Shown here in pieces: positions 27,170-35,512 of a DNA stretch of 64,000 nt (position 1 is its first letter; each line of letters begins with the position of its first letter). Location: the NCBI RefSeq assembly GCF_003967175.1, contig NZ_AP018553.1:2219982-2283981 (forward strand), in the 5' to 3' direction. The translations under genes and the position numbers were made by a program. Under the pieces are notes generated by a model. That model ran no database searches. It had not been told where the DNA came from and saw only the letters and a list, made by a program, of their open reading frames with translations. This stretch comes from Sulfodiicoccus acidiphilus. Lineage in GTDB: Archaea; Thermoproteota; Thermoprotei_A; Sulfolobales; Sulfolobaceae.

Positions 27170-27696
27170 CCTTTGACTGCTGGGGGCAGTCGGGTGGCTC
27201 AGAAGACTCCCACATGAAAAATGGGACCCTCATTGCATAGCTCAGATCGCTAGAAAGAGAAAGGGAGGTATGCTGGATGCATCTCCCTTAGTCTTGTTAA
27301 GTCCTCGATCGAGCTAGGGAGGATGGTCGGTAACATCACTAATAGGTTTCCTGAAAAACTATGTGAACTACCCCTCCCTCGCGGACGGGGCATCTCGCGG
27401 TGGGGATTTCCTGCTTCCCGGAGGAACCTCGATCCCCGTCCGTAGCGGAGGTTCAGTGGAACCTTTCTGTGAACAGTACGGAAGGGGGATCACGGAGGGT
27501 TTCCTCTCCACGGGCGTGAGTTCCCCCGGTCCCGAGGGTGCAACCCAGCTCTCACAGTAGAGGTCGTAGAAATAGTATTTTGACAACCGTAAAGAGGTTT
27601 ACATAAGGGGGCTGTCCGTCCCCACGGAAGGGGACTTTCGCTCCCTTAACCTCCGTAAGGTTAAATGAGGGCTTTTCGCCCCCTTAACCCTTCATT
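27170..27696 (-). mobile_element. Family-1 mini-element (diverged), split by a family-2 element
   Basis: Two separated pieces align to family-1 copies. The segment at about 27181-27360 has ggcagtcgggtgg, a cactcccacatgaaaa-like block and cctcgatcgagctagggagga. The segment at 27659-27696 is the left-end hairpin (gggcttttcgccccc, then ttaaccc). The minus strand begins immediately after TTAC (gtaa at 27697-27700 on plus), as in copies A-D. Between the two pieces sits a complete family-2 element, so this is a nested insertion. The family-1 right end is eroded, making the 27170 boundary approximate. Confidence 0.65.
27363..27654 (-). mobile_element. Family-2 IS200/IS605-derived mini-element nested in a family-1 copy
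   Basis: About 292 bp and the best preserved family-2 copy here. The minus strand starts after TTAC with a left-end hairpin (ccccttccgtgggg within ggga...tccc). It carries the 3' tail of a tnpB frame (CESWVAPSGPGELTPVERKP, GSTEPPLRTGIEVPP, DAPSAREG) and ends in the right-end hairpin ccccgtccgcgaggg plus gtagttcac. No transposase is inside. The flanking gtaa (27655-27658 plus strand) shows the same TTAC target as family 1. Confidence 0.78.
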
Positions 27697-27867
27697 GTAA
27701 GTTAACGTTGGTACTCACCCTCAGTGAGCTTAAGAGCAGTGACGGTCTGCGAAAATGGACTAAGTTAAAGCTATATCTCCACCGTTAAGAGCGAGGTTCA
27801 CTATTTCATTATTTTTACTTACTTTCATGAAGTCAAATGGTCTAGAATTTATATTGTATGGAGAGAA

Positions 27868-28737
27868 CTATAGACCTCCTAGCTTGTAGAGGGCCCTTTT
27901 GAACTCTACCACCACGGCCGGCTTAGACGTAGGAATGGAGGCTAAGACGTCGTCCGAGAACCCCACAACCGACTCGAGTACCTTCGCGATCCTCTTAGAG
28001 CCAAGGAGGTGGGAAACGTAGGTCGATGGTTTGGGAAATATCTCTAGTGTGTTTTTGAAGAGGTTTAACGGCCAAGTCCTCGAAAACCTAGGTAGAATTA
28101 CTCTAGGGGCATCTAGTGCAGATAGAGAACCCCGAATCCAACTCTTCATCGAAGAGAGAAGAATGGCATCCCAATCACCACTGATCTGTCCCACCTTCTC
28201 CACTCCCTCTAACGTCAGAGGCACAGAACCTTCTGTGAAGAGCCCCACCTTGGATGCCACATCTGGAAGGAGGGCCGCGGCCAACATGCCCGTCAGACCT
28301 CCTCCCACTATTAACACCTTGGAGTCCCTGACCTCAGATATGATCTGCTCAATCAGGCTTAGGTGAGGATAAAGTAAGTACTTCCAGTCTGCACTGTCTG
28401 GAACCTCGACCACTACATCGGATGGAACTAATGCTTCCTCTGCCATCACCCCGTCGATGTCGGTCCCGAGGCCACCGTAGGAGTTAGAGAAGGGAAAAAC
28501 CAAAACCTTCTTACCTTCGAGCTTCTTTGAGACCTCTAACCCAGTAGCACTGACCCTAGCTAAGGCAGTAGTGCCAAGGATTCTCCATGGCTGAACCCAT
28601 AGCAATCCCAAGAAGACCGCGTTCTCAACTCCATCTAATAATACCAACTCTGGAGAGACCAAGAGGTGGTCCCTTAATACCGGTCTCTTCACCACGTCCC
28701 TAGCGGTGATACTCTGGTCAAATATTATCGCCAACAT
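27868..28737 (-). CDS. Rossmann-fold dehydrogenase-like protein (MDR-related), function unknown
   Basis: A 289-residue protein. The centre has a nucleotide-binding fingerprint, SKVLIVGGGLTGMLAAALLPD (about residues 143-163), preceded by a region reminiscent of the quinone/zinc alcohol dehydrogenase fold (TALARVSATGLEVSKKLEGKKVLVFPF). The N-terminal catalytic domain is short and I see no zinc-binding Cys set, so it may be a degenerate MDR member without alcohol dehydrogenase activity. It is divergent from a small HTH regulator that starts about 50 bp away, suggesting local regulation. Confidence in the gene is high, in the family only moderate. Confidence 0.6.
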   Translation of the reverse strand: MLAIIFDQSITARDVVKRPVLRDHLLVSPELVLLDGVENAVFLGLLWVQPWRILGTTALARVSATGLEVSKKLEGKKVLVFPFSNSYGGLGTDIDGVMAEEALVPSDVVVEVPDSADWKYLLYPHLSLIEQIISEVRDSKVLIVGGGLTGMLAAALLPDVASKVGLFTEGSVPLTLEGVEKVGQISGDWDAILLSSMKSWIRGSLSALDAPRVILPRFSRTWPLNLFKNTLEIFPKPSTYVSHLLGSKRIAKVLESVVGFSDDVLASIPTSKPAVVVEFKRALYKLGGL

Positions 28738-28786
28738 CTATCTGCTCACCGACGTAACCTCTAATAAATGCGACTACGATTGTATA

Positions 28787-29119
28787 GTGTTGAAGATCCT
28801 GCACAACGTAAGTAAAGAAGGTAGGAGACAGATCCTAGAGATTCTTCTAAGAAAGAGAAGCAGAAGCGAGGTGGCCTCAATGTTGGGTGTGACTCCTGCT
28901 GCTATAACCAAGTACCTAAAGGGTAATACACATCCAAGCGACGAAGTCCTGAGGCGTTGCGTGGATTTCGCCGACGAGGAGGAGAGATTTGAGATCAAGA
29001 GAATAATTCTAGATGATATTACCTCATCACTTAAGGAGTTTCTTGGTGAAGAAGGAGAAGAAGAATTATCGATTATCCTTAAAAATCTTAAGGATAGGTC
29101 CTTGAAGCTCAAGGCTTGA
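28787..29119 (+). CDS. HTH transcriptional regulator (XRE-like), archaeal
   Basis: About 110 residues from GTG 28787, which I chose because a TATA-like ctctaataaatg is centred about 23 nt upstream and the region before it has poor coding character. A helix-turn-helix is evident in RSRSEVASMLGVTPAAITKYLKGNTHPSDEVLRRCVDFA. It is followed by a long acidic helical tail (EEERFEIKRIILDDITSSLKEFLGEEGEEEL) likely for dimerisation. It resembles small Sulfolobales DNA-binding regulators. Divergent from the MDR-like gene at 28737, whose promoter region it could control. Confidence 0.72.
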   Translation: MLKILHNVSKEGRRQILEILLRKRSRSEVASMLGVTPAAITKYLKGNTHPSDEVLRRCVDFADEEERFEIKRIILDDITSSLKEFLGEEGEEELSIILKNLKDRSLKLKA

Positions 29120-29132
29120 TACTCTAGGTCCC

Positions 29133-29564
29133 TCACTCCCTTCTTGGTTCGTAGAGAGGGCAGGCGATACATAGATCTGGGAACTTAATTACCGATACTC
29201 TCTTTGCTCCGTCTGTGATCTCCACGGCGTCCTGAGGAACACCTAACTTCTCAGGTTCACTAACGTGCCAGGCCCCGCATATCCCGCTGTTAACGTGCTT
29301 ACACCTTCTAGATTTCCACAACCCTTGCGACTTCGCCACAGCCCTCCACGATAACTCTCTTTCTAACTGCAACACCATTGACTCCAACTTCTCTAGAGTC
29401 GCCTTCGACCCTGATAGGTCGCCTTGTTGTCTCTCCATGACTTCCTTAAGTGCCTTAATTTGCTCCTTTAGCGCACTTAGCTCACTCTCCAGCTCTGAGG
29501 CCGATACAAGTGACACACTTGAATACAAGCTCTCTTCTAAAGCTTCCACGAACATAAACTTCAA
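29133..29564 (-). CDS. Uncharacterised coiled-coil protein with C-terminal four-cysteine motif
   Basis: A 143-residue protein I do not recognise. Residues about 18-70 are a long heptad-rich helix (SELESELSALKEQIKALKEVMERQQ...), a likely dimeric coiled coil. The C-terminal 60 residues carry cysteines in RCKHVNSGICGAWHV and DLCIACPLYEP, a spacing suited to a zinc or Fe-S site. Its 3' end is 13 bp from the convergent HTH gene, and it is divergent from the DUF2192-like gene after 50 bp. An interaction role is suggested by architecture only. Confidence 0.65.
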   Translation of the reverse strand: MKFMFVEALEESLYSSVSLVSASELESELSALKEQIKALKEVMERQQGDLSGSKATLEKLESMVLQLERELSWRAVAKSQGLWKSRRCKHVNSGICGAWHVSEPEKLGVPQDAVEITDGAKRVSVIKFPDLCIACPLYEPRRE

Positions 29565-29613
29565 CCATTTTACTCTTTTAAATACTCCTGCCAGAAAGAT
29601 AGGGTGATACGTC

Positions 29614-30318
29614 TTGGTGAAGGAGGTTTACAGGGACAGGGTGAGAATACTAACAGAGCTGTGGGCAGACGTAAATAGAGAGTGGGAGACGATGGACAGG
29701 GAGGCCCTTCTAGAGGAACTCAGGAGGAGATATGAAGAGGAGAAAGTGAGGCCTCTCAGAGGGTTCAAGGCCGAGAACATTTATGAGAAGGAATTAATAA
29801 CGTTCTACGTAGTAGGAAGAGATGGACTCGGCCTATTCGAAGAGTCCAAGGAGGTTTTCGAGAAATTACTCTATCAAGAGCTAAGATACGAGGAGATCGC
29901 CAGTAAAGTTCTTAGGAACTCTATGGATGAGATCAGGCCAATCGATGGAGACACCTTGTCTCGTGCGTTAAGACTCATCATGGTCAGAGTCCTTCTATCG
30001 TTCTCCAAAGAGGAGGAACTGTTTCAGGCCCTTAGGAACCTAGATGGAAGTGGAGATCCTGAGTTCACTCACACCGCTAAGAGCTTCTCTAGGTTCTACA
30101 CCGCCTTCAAACTAGCCGAGAGTATGAGTGAGGGGGCGTTCAGAGACAGACTCAGCGTAGAGGCAGCTAAGAAGGCCATTGCCATAAGTATAGGAATTTC
30201 CTATCCTTCTCCTCGAAACAGCTACATAGCACTCATAGCCTCCGAGGTATTCAGAGTAAGTCATAAAGTACTTTCCAGGGTCCTCGAGCTAGAAGAGGCC
30301 GACAACAAATCTTTTTAG
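29614..30318 (+). CDS. DUF2192-like conserved crenarchaeal protein
   Basis: A 234-residue mainly alpha-helical, highly charged soluble protein. The segment RPLRGFKAENIYEKELITFYVVGRDGLGLFEE resembles the conserved core of DUF2192 as I remember it; a profile search would decide. Function is unknown for that family. No catalytic motif is visible. The following HTH-CBS gene begins 26 bp downstream on the same strand, so the two are probably cotranscribed. The start at 29614 is GTG-like and not certain. Confidence 0.6.
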   Translation: MVKEVYRDRVRILTELWADVNREWETMDREALLEELRRRYEEEKVRPLRGFKAENIYEKELITFYVVGRDGLGLFEESKEVFEKLLYQELRYEEIASKVLRNSMDEIRPIDGDTLSRALRLIMVRVLLSFSKEEELFQALRNLDGSGDPEFTHTAKSFSRFYTAFKLAESMSEGAFRDRLSVEAAKKAIAISIGISYPSPRNSYIALIASEVFRVSHKVLSRVLELEEADNKSF

Positions 30319-30344
30319 CTATCTACAATTATCATTTTGAGACC

Positions 30345-31247
30345 GTGCACAACCTTTCCCTCACTCAAAGGGAGATTCTCATTGCCCTAATCGACCTTTA
30401 CAACAGACAGAAGAAATTGATAAAAAGCAAGGAAATAGCCGACGTGATATCAAAGGATGAGGGGACGGTTAGGAACATAGTTCTAAGCCTGAAGGTCCTT
30501 GGACTGATAGAGTCAAAGCCTGGCCCCAACGGAGGATACATGCCCACGTTAAAGGCCTACGAGGTAGTGAAGAACCCCAGCGTAACTCCAGTCTTCGATA
30601 AGTTGACGGTTTACAAAGGCTCCACAGAGACTGGAATCAAGGTGAATAACATCGAGCTCCTCGAGATCACTAATCCCTCGTCAAACAAGGTATTACTCGG
30701 AGTGAGCGGGGAACTCGGTAAACTGAAAGTAGGTGAAACTATTAGAGTCGGGCCGACACCCTACACTAGGCTGGTGATCGAAGGTCTGATAATTCATGTG
30801 GACGAGGAGAGGAGCCAGGTGCTGGCAGACCTGATAAGGATGGTGAGCATACCCAAGGAGAAGGTGAAGAACCTACTCAACAAGAGACTAATTACTTTGA
30901 GGCCTGACATGAGCCTGAAGGAGGCGGCTTCCATCTTCTACAGGGAGAAGATCAGGGGAGCTCCTGTAGTGGACGACAGGGGGAAGATAGCGGGAATAGT
31001 GACAACGGCAGACATGATAAGGGCAGTAATGGAGGAAAGAATAGAGGAGCCGGTGAAGTCCTTCATGCGTGGTGAGGTGATAACGATCAAGGCGGAGGAC
31101 GATGTCCTAGACGCTGTCAGGAAAATGATAACATATGGCGTAGGGAGGTTACTCGTAGTGGACGAACAGGGAGGCCTAGTCGGAATAGTAACTAGAACAG
31201 ACATTCTTAGGAAGATAGCAGGACTAGAGGGAATATGGGGAGTGTAA
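30345..31247 (+). CDS. HTH and CBS-pair domain regulator
   Basis: A 300-residue protein with three parts. Residues 1-75 form a winged helix (SLTQREILIALIDLY...SKEIADVISKDEGTVRNIVLSLKVLGLIESK). The middle (about 80-170) is a beta-rich segment like the NRPx/DUF293 extension of archaeal HTH-CBS proteins. The C-terminus has two CBS motifs (MSLKEAASIFYREKIRGAPVVDDRGKIAGIVTTADMI and EDDVLDAVRKMITYGVGRLLVVDEQGGLVGIVTRTDIL). CBS pairs bind adenosine nucleotides, so this is probably a transcription factor sensing AMP/ATP/SAM-like ligands. Start is GTG 30345. The downstream JAB gene overlaps its end by 13 bp. Confidence 0.9.
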   Translation: MHNLSLTQREILIALIDLYNRQKKLIKSKEIADVISKDEGTVRNIVLSLKVLGLIESKPGPNGGYMPTLKAYEVVKNPSVTPVFDKLTVYKGSTETGIKVNNIELLEITNPSSNKVLLGVSGELGKLKVGETIRVGPTPYTRLVIEGLIIHVDEERSQVLADLIRMVSIPKEKVKNLLNKRLITLRPDMSLKEAASIFYREKIRGAPVVDDRGKIAGIVTTADMIRAVMEERIEEPVKSFMRGEVITIKAEDDVLDAVRKMITYGVGRLLVVDEQGGLVGIVTRTDILRKIAGLEGIWGV

Positions 31248-31576
31248 GAGAGAGATGCGGTCTAGTAGTTGGTGGAAAGTTCTACGAGCTCAACAACTTA
31301 GCGGGGACTGAGGGCGAGTTCCTAATGGACCCTGTGGAAGTATTGGCAATATCTAAGGGAAGAGAGATAGGGGCAATAGTTCATACCCATCGCTGGTCTC
31401 CACTTCCTAGCCGTAAGGATGTAGAAGGAATGATGGTGTGGAGAGTACCGTGGGTAATTTCAAGTCGAGGCCTCGTCAGAGGCTTCAGGCTCGTCGATAC
31501 TAGTGTACTTGAGCTGGACGTCGAATCCCTTCTGTCTAAGGAAGTCTATGACCTTATCGTGAAGCTTTCTCAATAA
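31235..31576 (+). CDS. JAB/MPN-domain (JAMM-like) metallopeptidase protein
   Basis: A 113-residue single-domain protein. The pattern ERCGLVVGGKFYELNNLAG, FLMDPVEVLAISKGREIGAIVHTHRWSPLPSRKD, VPWVISSRG matches prokaryotic JAB domains, which hydrolyse isopeptide or amide bonds using zinc. The metal motif HTH...S..D is present, but the spacing between the second His and the Ser is one residue shorter than the usual H-x-H-x7-S-x2-D. It may act on ubiquitin-like modifiers (SAMP/Urm1 type), which is inference. It overlaps the HTH-CBS gene by 13 bp and the convergent helicase by about 117 bp. Confidence 0.75.
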   Translation: MGSVRERCGLVVGGKFYELNNLAGTEGEFLMDPVEVLAISKGREIGAIVHTHRWSPLPSRKDVEGMMVWRVPWVISSRGLVRGFRLVDTSVLELDVESLLSKEVYDLIVKLSQ

Positions 31577-34102
31577 GTCCCTCTTGTCCTCAGCTAGGAC
31601 TATGTCCCCATACTCCTTGAGTAGCATGTTGTGGGCAAACGGGCTGGGAACGGAGTTCGGCCCCACGGCTTCCACCCTTATCTTCCCTTCCTTAATCCCA
31701 GAGAGCACCCACCTGGCCTTGGCGATGTCCATGTAATCCTCTAGTATTTCCCTTATAGTTTCTTTAAGTACGGGGAACTCGTCTAGCTCCTTGATCACGT
31801 CAAGTACTGCTTGGACTCTCATCTGTCTTCTGTCTATTCTGAGTTCTGTCCCCTTGTAGTTCCTCAGTATCATGAAAGACCTCTCGGCGCAGTGTCTGAA
31901 CCTACGCTTAAGCATCTCAGTTCGCATTATAACCCTACTTAGGACCTCGTATAGACTTGAGGGGTCCAACTTCATTAAGGCCTGTTTGGGGTCGTAGTTG
32001 GCTTTCTCTGGGAGAGTTATCACGAACCCGTTGTCAGTGACGGACAACTTGACGTCTACTCCCAGGTCGTCAGTCACGACGCTAGCCACTGCCCTAGATA
32101 ACGCGTCAACAGTTCTCCTACCGTACAGTGTGTGGAAAACTAGGTTCCTCCTACCTTCTTCATCATCGTAGACCTCTATTAGAACGAGATCATCCTTTGG
32201 TACCAACCCGCCGGTGAACAAATATTCCTCCAAGATGTACCTATATATGGAGCGCGCTGCCCAGCTTGACACTTTGTAACTTGACTGGAGGTAGGAGACT
32301 ACCTCTTCCTCGTCCTTTCCTTGCTTTATCATGTCGGCGATCGTCCCCCTGAACTTGCCCACCTCTAGAGCGGAGTCGAACGCAAGAGGAAGCATCTCTG
32401 AAAACCAACTGGGTACCGTCGGCCTCTGCCCCTCCGCGTCTCGCACCAGTATACCTTGCCCTCCCCTGCTTCCCAAGAACTCGTACGTTCTTCCACCCAG
32501 TACAAATATGTCACCAGGCGTAAGTAACTCAACGAACTCCTCTTCCAAGTTCCCCACATACTTCCTTCTTTCTGTGAAGACGGGTACGTGGGCTTGATCC
32601 GGTATGGTGCCACTATTCATGTAATACATCATTCTGAGAAGTCCCTTAGGCCTCACCTTTCCGTTCTCATCTATTCTCAATTTAGCGTAAATCTTCCTCT
32701 CCTCGAGTCCGAATTTGCCGAGGAGGTAGTTCAGAACGACATCGAAATCCTCACGAGAGAGGGTGGAGAAGTTGTAACTTCTCCTCACAAGGTTATAGAG
32801 TTCGTCTGCTGTGAGAGGCTCAATTAAAGAGCTTAGCATTATGACCTGGGACAAGACATCCAAAGGATTCATTGGTATGTGGACGCTATCTATCTTTCTG
32901 TCACGGGCGAGCTGGGCCAAGACCGAACACTCAACTAAGTCGTCCCTGTCGACTACTATTATCCTGCCTTTGCTCTCCCTGCGAATGTGGTGGCCAGCTC
33001 TTCCTATTCTTTGAAGTAGCCTACTCACACTCTTAGGACTACCTAGAAGAACCACTAAGTCCAAATATCCTATGTCTATTCCTAGTTCGAGGCTTGTGGA
33101 GGAAATAACGGCCTTGAGTTCCCCTCTTTTCAACTTCTCCTCAACTTCCAATCTGATGTCCCTACTCAGACTACTGTGGTGAACGCCTATCTCCTCTGGG
33201 GTTATTACACCATCTAAGGCCTTGGCCAACTTGTATGCTACTCTCTCAGTGGCGCTCCTAGTGTTGGTGAAAACTAAAGTGGTCCTATGCCTCCTTATGA
33301 GGTCCGCCATGGTTTTATATATCCCGCTCTGCACTTCGCCCTCGTCGGCCCTAACTAAGTCTCTAACTGGCGAGACGACCCTAATGTCGGCGGGCTTGAC
33401 AAATCTAGCGTCAACGATCTCCACATCTTTCCCTCCCAAGTACTTAGCTACCTCAGTGAGGGGTGAAACGGTTGCGCTCAGGCCTATTCTCACTACTGCC
33501 CGCCTTACAACCAAAGACTCGTAGACTTCGATTAGTCCTGATAAGTGAGCTCCCCTCTTGTTGCTGGCCAACTCATGGATCTCGTCCACTATGAGCCATT
33601 TGACGTTGGATATTACCTGTCTGAACCTTGGGGAGGCCAAGGCTATACCGAAAGACTCGGGCGTAGTTATGAGGATGTGGGGAGGGGTGCGCAACATCTT
33701 CTGTCTTTGATAGCTGGGTGTGTCCCCAGTTCTCACAGCCACCCTTATCTCGGGAATTGAAGCAGCAGAACGTATCTCCATTAAGGGCTCTAGGAGGTTT
33801 CTTCGCATGTCGTTCCCTAGTGCCCTTAATGGAGATACGTAAAGGGCGTAGACTCTGTCCTCAAGCTTACCACTCTCTCCTAACGCGAAGAGTTCATCCA
33901 AAACTGCCAAGAATGCGGAAAGTGTCTTTCCAGTACCTGTTGGACTGGAAATTAGAACGTTTCTCCCTTGCTTTATCAAAGGTATAGCAGCACGTTGTGG
34001 GGGAGTGAAGGTCCCGTACTTTCTAGAGAACCAAGAGGAAACGTAAGGCCTGAGGGTAGATAGGATTTCCTGATCCTCCCTAGTAACTCTGGGGACGCTC
34101 AT
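31460..34102 (-). CDS. Lhr-type ATP-dependent helicase
   Basis: A superfamily 2 helicase of about 880 residues. RecA1: FTPPQRAAIPLI (Q motif), SSPTGTGKTLSAFLAV (motif I), LYVSPLRALGNDM (Ia), TTPESF (Ib), VDEIHEL (II), GLSATVSP (III). RecA2: LVFTNTRSATERVA (IV), SSTSLELGIDIG (V), QRIGRAGHHIRR (VI). The long C-terminal region with LLRMMYYMNSGTIPD and a TPGDIFVLGGRTYEF segment is the winged-helix plus Lhr-specific beta-barrel, so this is the archaeal Lhr group that remodels branched DNA and RNA:DNA hybrids. The start MSVPRV at 34102 is preferred because a TATA (tttaaa, 34131-34137) lies 30 nt upstream. Confidence 0.93.
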   Translation of the reverse strand: MSVPRVTREDQEILSTLRPYVSSWFSRKYGTFTPPQRAAIPLIKQGRNVLISSPTGTGKTLSAFLAVLDELFALGESGKLEDRVYALYVSPLRALGNDMRRNLLEPLMEIRSAASIPEIRVAVRTGDTPSYQRQKMLRTPPHILITTPESFGIALASPRFRQVISNVKWLIVDEIHELASNKRGAHLSGLIEVYESLVVRRAVVRIGLSATVSPLTEVAKYLGGKDVEIVDARFVKPADIRVVSPVRDLVRADEGEVQSGIYKTMADLIRRHRTTLVFTNTRSATERVAYKLAKALDGVITPEEIGVHHSSLSRDIRLEVEEKLKRGELKAVISSTSLELGIDIGYLDLVVLLGSPKSVSRLLQRIGRAGHHIRRESKGRIIVVDRDDLVECSVLAQLARDRKIDSVHIPMNPLDVLSQVIMLSSLIEPLTADELYNLVRRSYNFSTLSREDFDVVLNYLLGKFGLEERKIYAKLRIDENGKVRPKGLLRMMYYMNSGTIPDQAHVPVFTERRKYVGNLEEEFVELLTPGDIFVLGGRTYEFLGSRGGQGILVRDAEGQRPTVPSWFSEMLPLAFDSALEVGKFRGTIADMIKQGKDEEEVVSYLQSSYKVSSWAARSIYRYILEEYLFTGGLVPKDDLVLIEVYDDEEGRRNLVFHTLYGRRTVDALSRAVASVVTDDLGVDVKLSVTDNGFVITLPEKANYDPKQALMKLDPSSLYEVLSRVIMRTEMLKRRFRHCAERSFMILRNYKGTELRIDRRQMRVQAVLDVIKELDEFPVLKETIREILEDYMDIAKARWVLSGIKEGKIRVEAVGPNSVPSPFAHNMLLKEYGDIVLAEDKRDLLRKLHDKVIDFLRQKGFDVQLKYTSIDEPEASDEAST

Positions 34103-34130
34103 TATTAGACAAGTGTACAGACTCACTCGG

Positions 34131-34138
34131 TTTAAAAG
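34131..34138 (-). promoter_or_regulatory. TATA box of the Lhr helicase gene
   Basis: Minus strand ttcttttaaaccg, about 32 nt before ATG 34102. It places transcription start just ahead of that codon and argues against the start at 34126. Confidence 0.5.
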
Positions 34139-34150
34139 AAAGAATACGCA

Positions 34151-35512
34151 TTACTCCCTGAGGTGCTTATATGGAGTGTAGAGGTAAGGGAAAGCGTAGT
34201 ATAGAAGCCAAAGGCCAGGCAGGAACTCAAACCTCATGATATAAACTATAGAGGAGGCAAGGAAAGCTGCTCCGAATAAGAGCATGACGTAAACTATCCT
34301 CGTCCTCTCCGGTCTCCCCTTCGGAGTCACGACGTATTTCCTTCTTTTGCTAAAGGCTCTAAGAGTCCACATAAATATGAAAGGCGATATTGCCACAGTG
34401 TATGCGCTTAGTCTTCCTAGTCCTAGTAAAGAGTCCCTCCAGCCGAATCCTTCTCTTCTAGAGAGTGCGAACACAAAGGAGCTGTAAATGCCCAGTAGGA
34501 TGAGCCAGATGGTAAGTAAGGCTGCGAAAACGTAACCGAAATTCTGCCAAGGGGAGAGCACAGCCAATACAATTGCCCCAATAAAGGTTGTAACCACGGG
34601 GATGTATTGCATCATGTAGAAGAGGAGGTCTAGCTTCTGAATCAGCGTAGTCTCGCTATTCATTAACTCACCTAATTTCCTAGAGAGAACCTCCATACTA
34701 CCCATAGCCCACCTAGTCTGCTGTACGTAGTAAGCACGTAAGTTGTCTGGGACCTCTACCAACACCTCGCCCTCACTGGCACAGATCTTCATCCCCCTTG
34801 ATATCATTCTCGCTCCAAGATCTAGGTCGTCCTGTATAACGTCGGGATCCCAGCCTTTAACAATGAGCAATGAAGTCCTGCGGTATATAGTACCACTGCC
34901 TACGGGAAATATCTTCATCCCTGATAGATACCTGCCCAGTAGGAGGGAAGTGGAGCCAAAGCTCGTTGTTGTTATCAGTGCCTTAGCGAGTACGGAGTCT
35001 GAGTTGCTGTACCCCTTCCAGGTTAATGTGACTGCATCACACTGTTCCCGTTCCATTTTGCTCACAGCCTTTGCTATGGAGCCTGGCAGGACCCTGGAGT
35101 CAACGTCTAAAGTCAGTATCAACTCGCCCTTAGTCTTCCAGAGTCCATAGGCCAAGGCAGCACTCTTGTACCCTCTCCTCTCCTCCCTACGTAAGAGGTG
35201 AACCTCTAGCCCAGGAGGAATCCTCAATTCCCGCGTTAGGGAATCGAAGGTTGTAGGATCGTCGTCCGAGACGACCACCACCTCTAACTTGTCCAATGGG
35301 TAATTAGAAGAAGAGAGGTTCTCTAAAAGTCCGTTCAATGTCTCAACGTTCTCACCCTTCACTGGAACTATCACTGACAGTGTTGGCCACCTGGGCTGAG
35401 GCGAATCTTCTTCACGCCCCTTCACTCCTCGCACATAGTATAAGGACTGTCCAGCCCAGAGACCTATAGGAGGCAGGAAGAGCAGTAAGGAGATTAGGAG
35501 GCCGGGGCTCAT
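34151..35512 (-). CDS. Membrane-bound processive glycosyltransferase, family GT2
   Basis: A 453-residue GT2 enzyme with an N-terminal TM segment, a cytosolic catalytic domain and about four C-terminal TM segments. Catalytic landmarks: SVIVPVKGENVETLNGLLENLSSS, VVVSDDDPTT, LTLDVDSRVLPGS (DxD), GWDPDVIQDDLDLGARM (acceptor-side Asp), and YYVQQTRWAMGSM (QxxRW). This full set is that of cellulose/hyaluronan synthase-like processive enzymes, so it likely makes an exopolysaccharide or a surface glycan. It overlaps the SerK-like gene by 4 bp, indicating cotranscription with unrelated genes. Confidence 0.9.
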   Translation of the reverse strand: MSPGLLISLLLFLPPIGLWAGQSLYYVRGVKGREEDSPQPRWPTLSVIVPVKGENVETLNGLLENLSSSNYPLDKLEVVVVSDDDPTTFDSLTRELRIPPGLEVHLLRREERRGYKSAALAYGLWKTKGELILTLDVDSRVLPGSIAKAVSKMEREQCDAVTLTWKGYSNSDSVLAKALITTTSFGSTSLLLGRYLSGMKIFPVGSGTIYRRTSLLIVKGWDPDVIQDDLDLGARMISRGMKICASEGEVLVEVPDNLRAYYVQQTRWAMGSMEVLSRKLGELMNSETTLIQKLDLLFYMMQYIPVVTTFIGAIVLAVLSPWQNFGYVFAALLTIWLILLGIYSSFVFALSRREGFGWRDSLLGLGRLSAYTVAISPFIFMWTLRAFSKRRKYVVTPKGRPERTRIVYVMLLFGAAFLASSIVYIMRFEFLPGLWLLYYAFPYLYTPYKHLRE

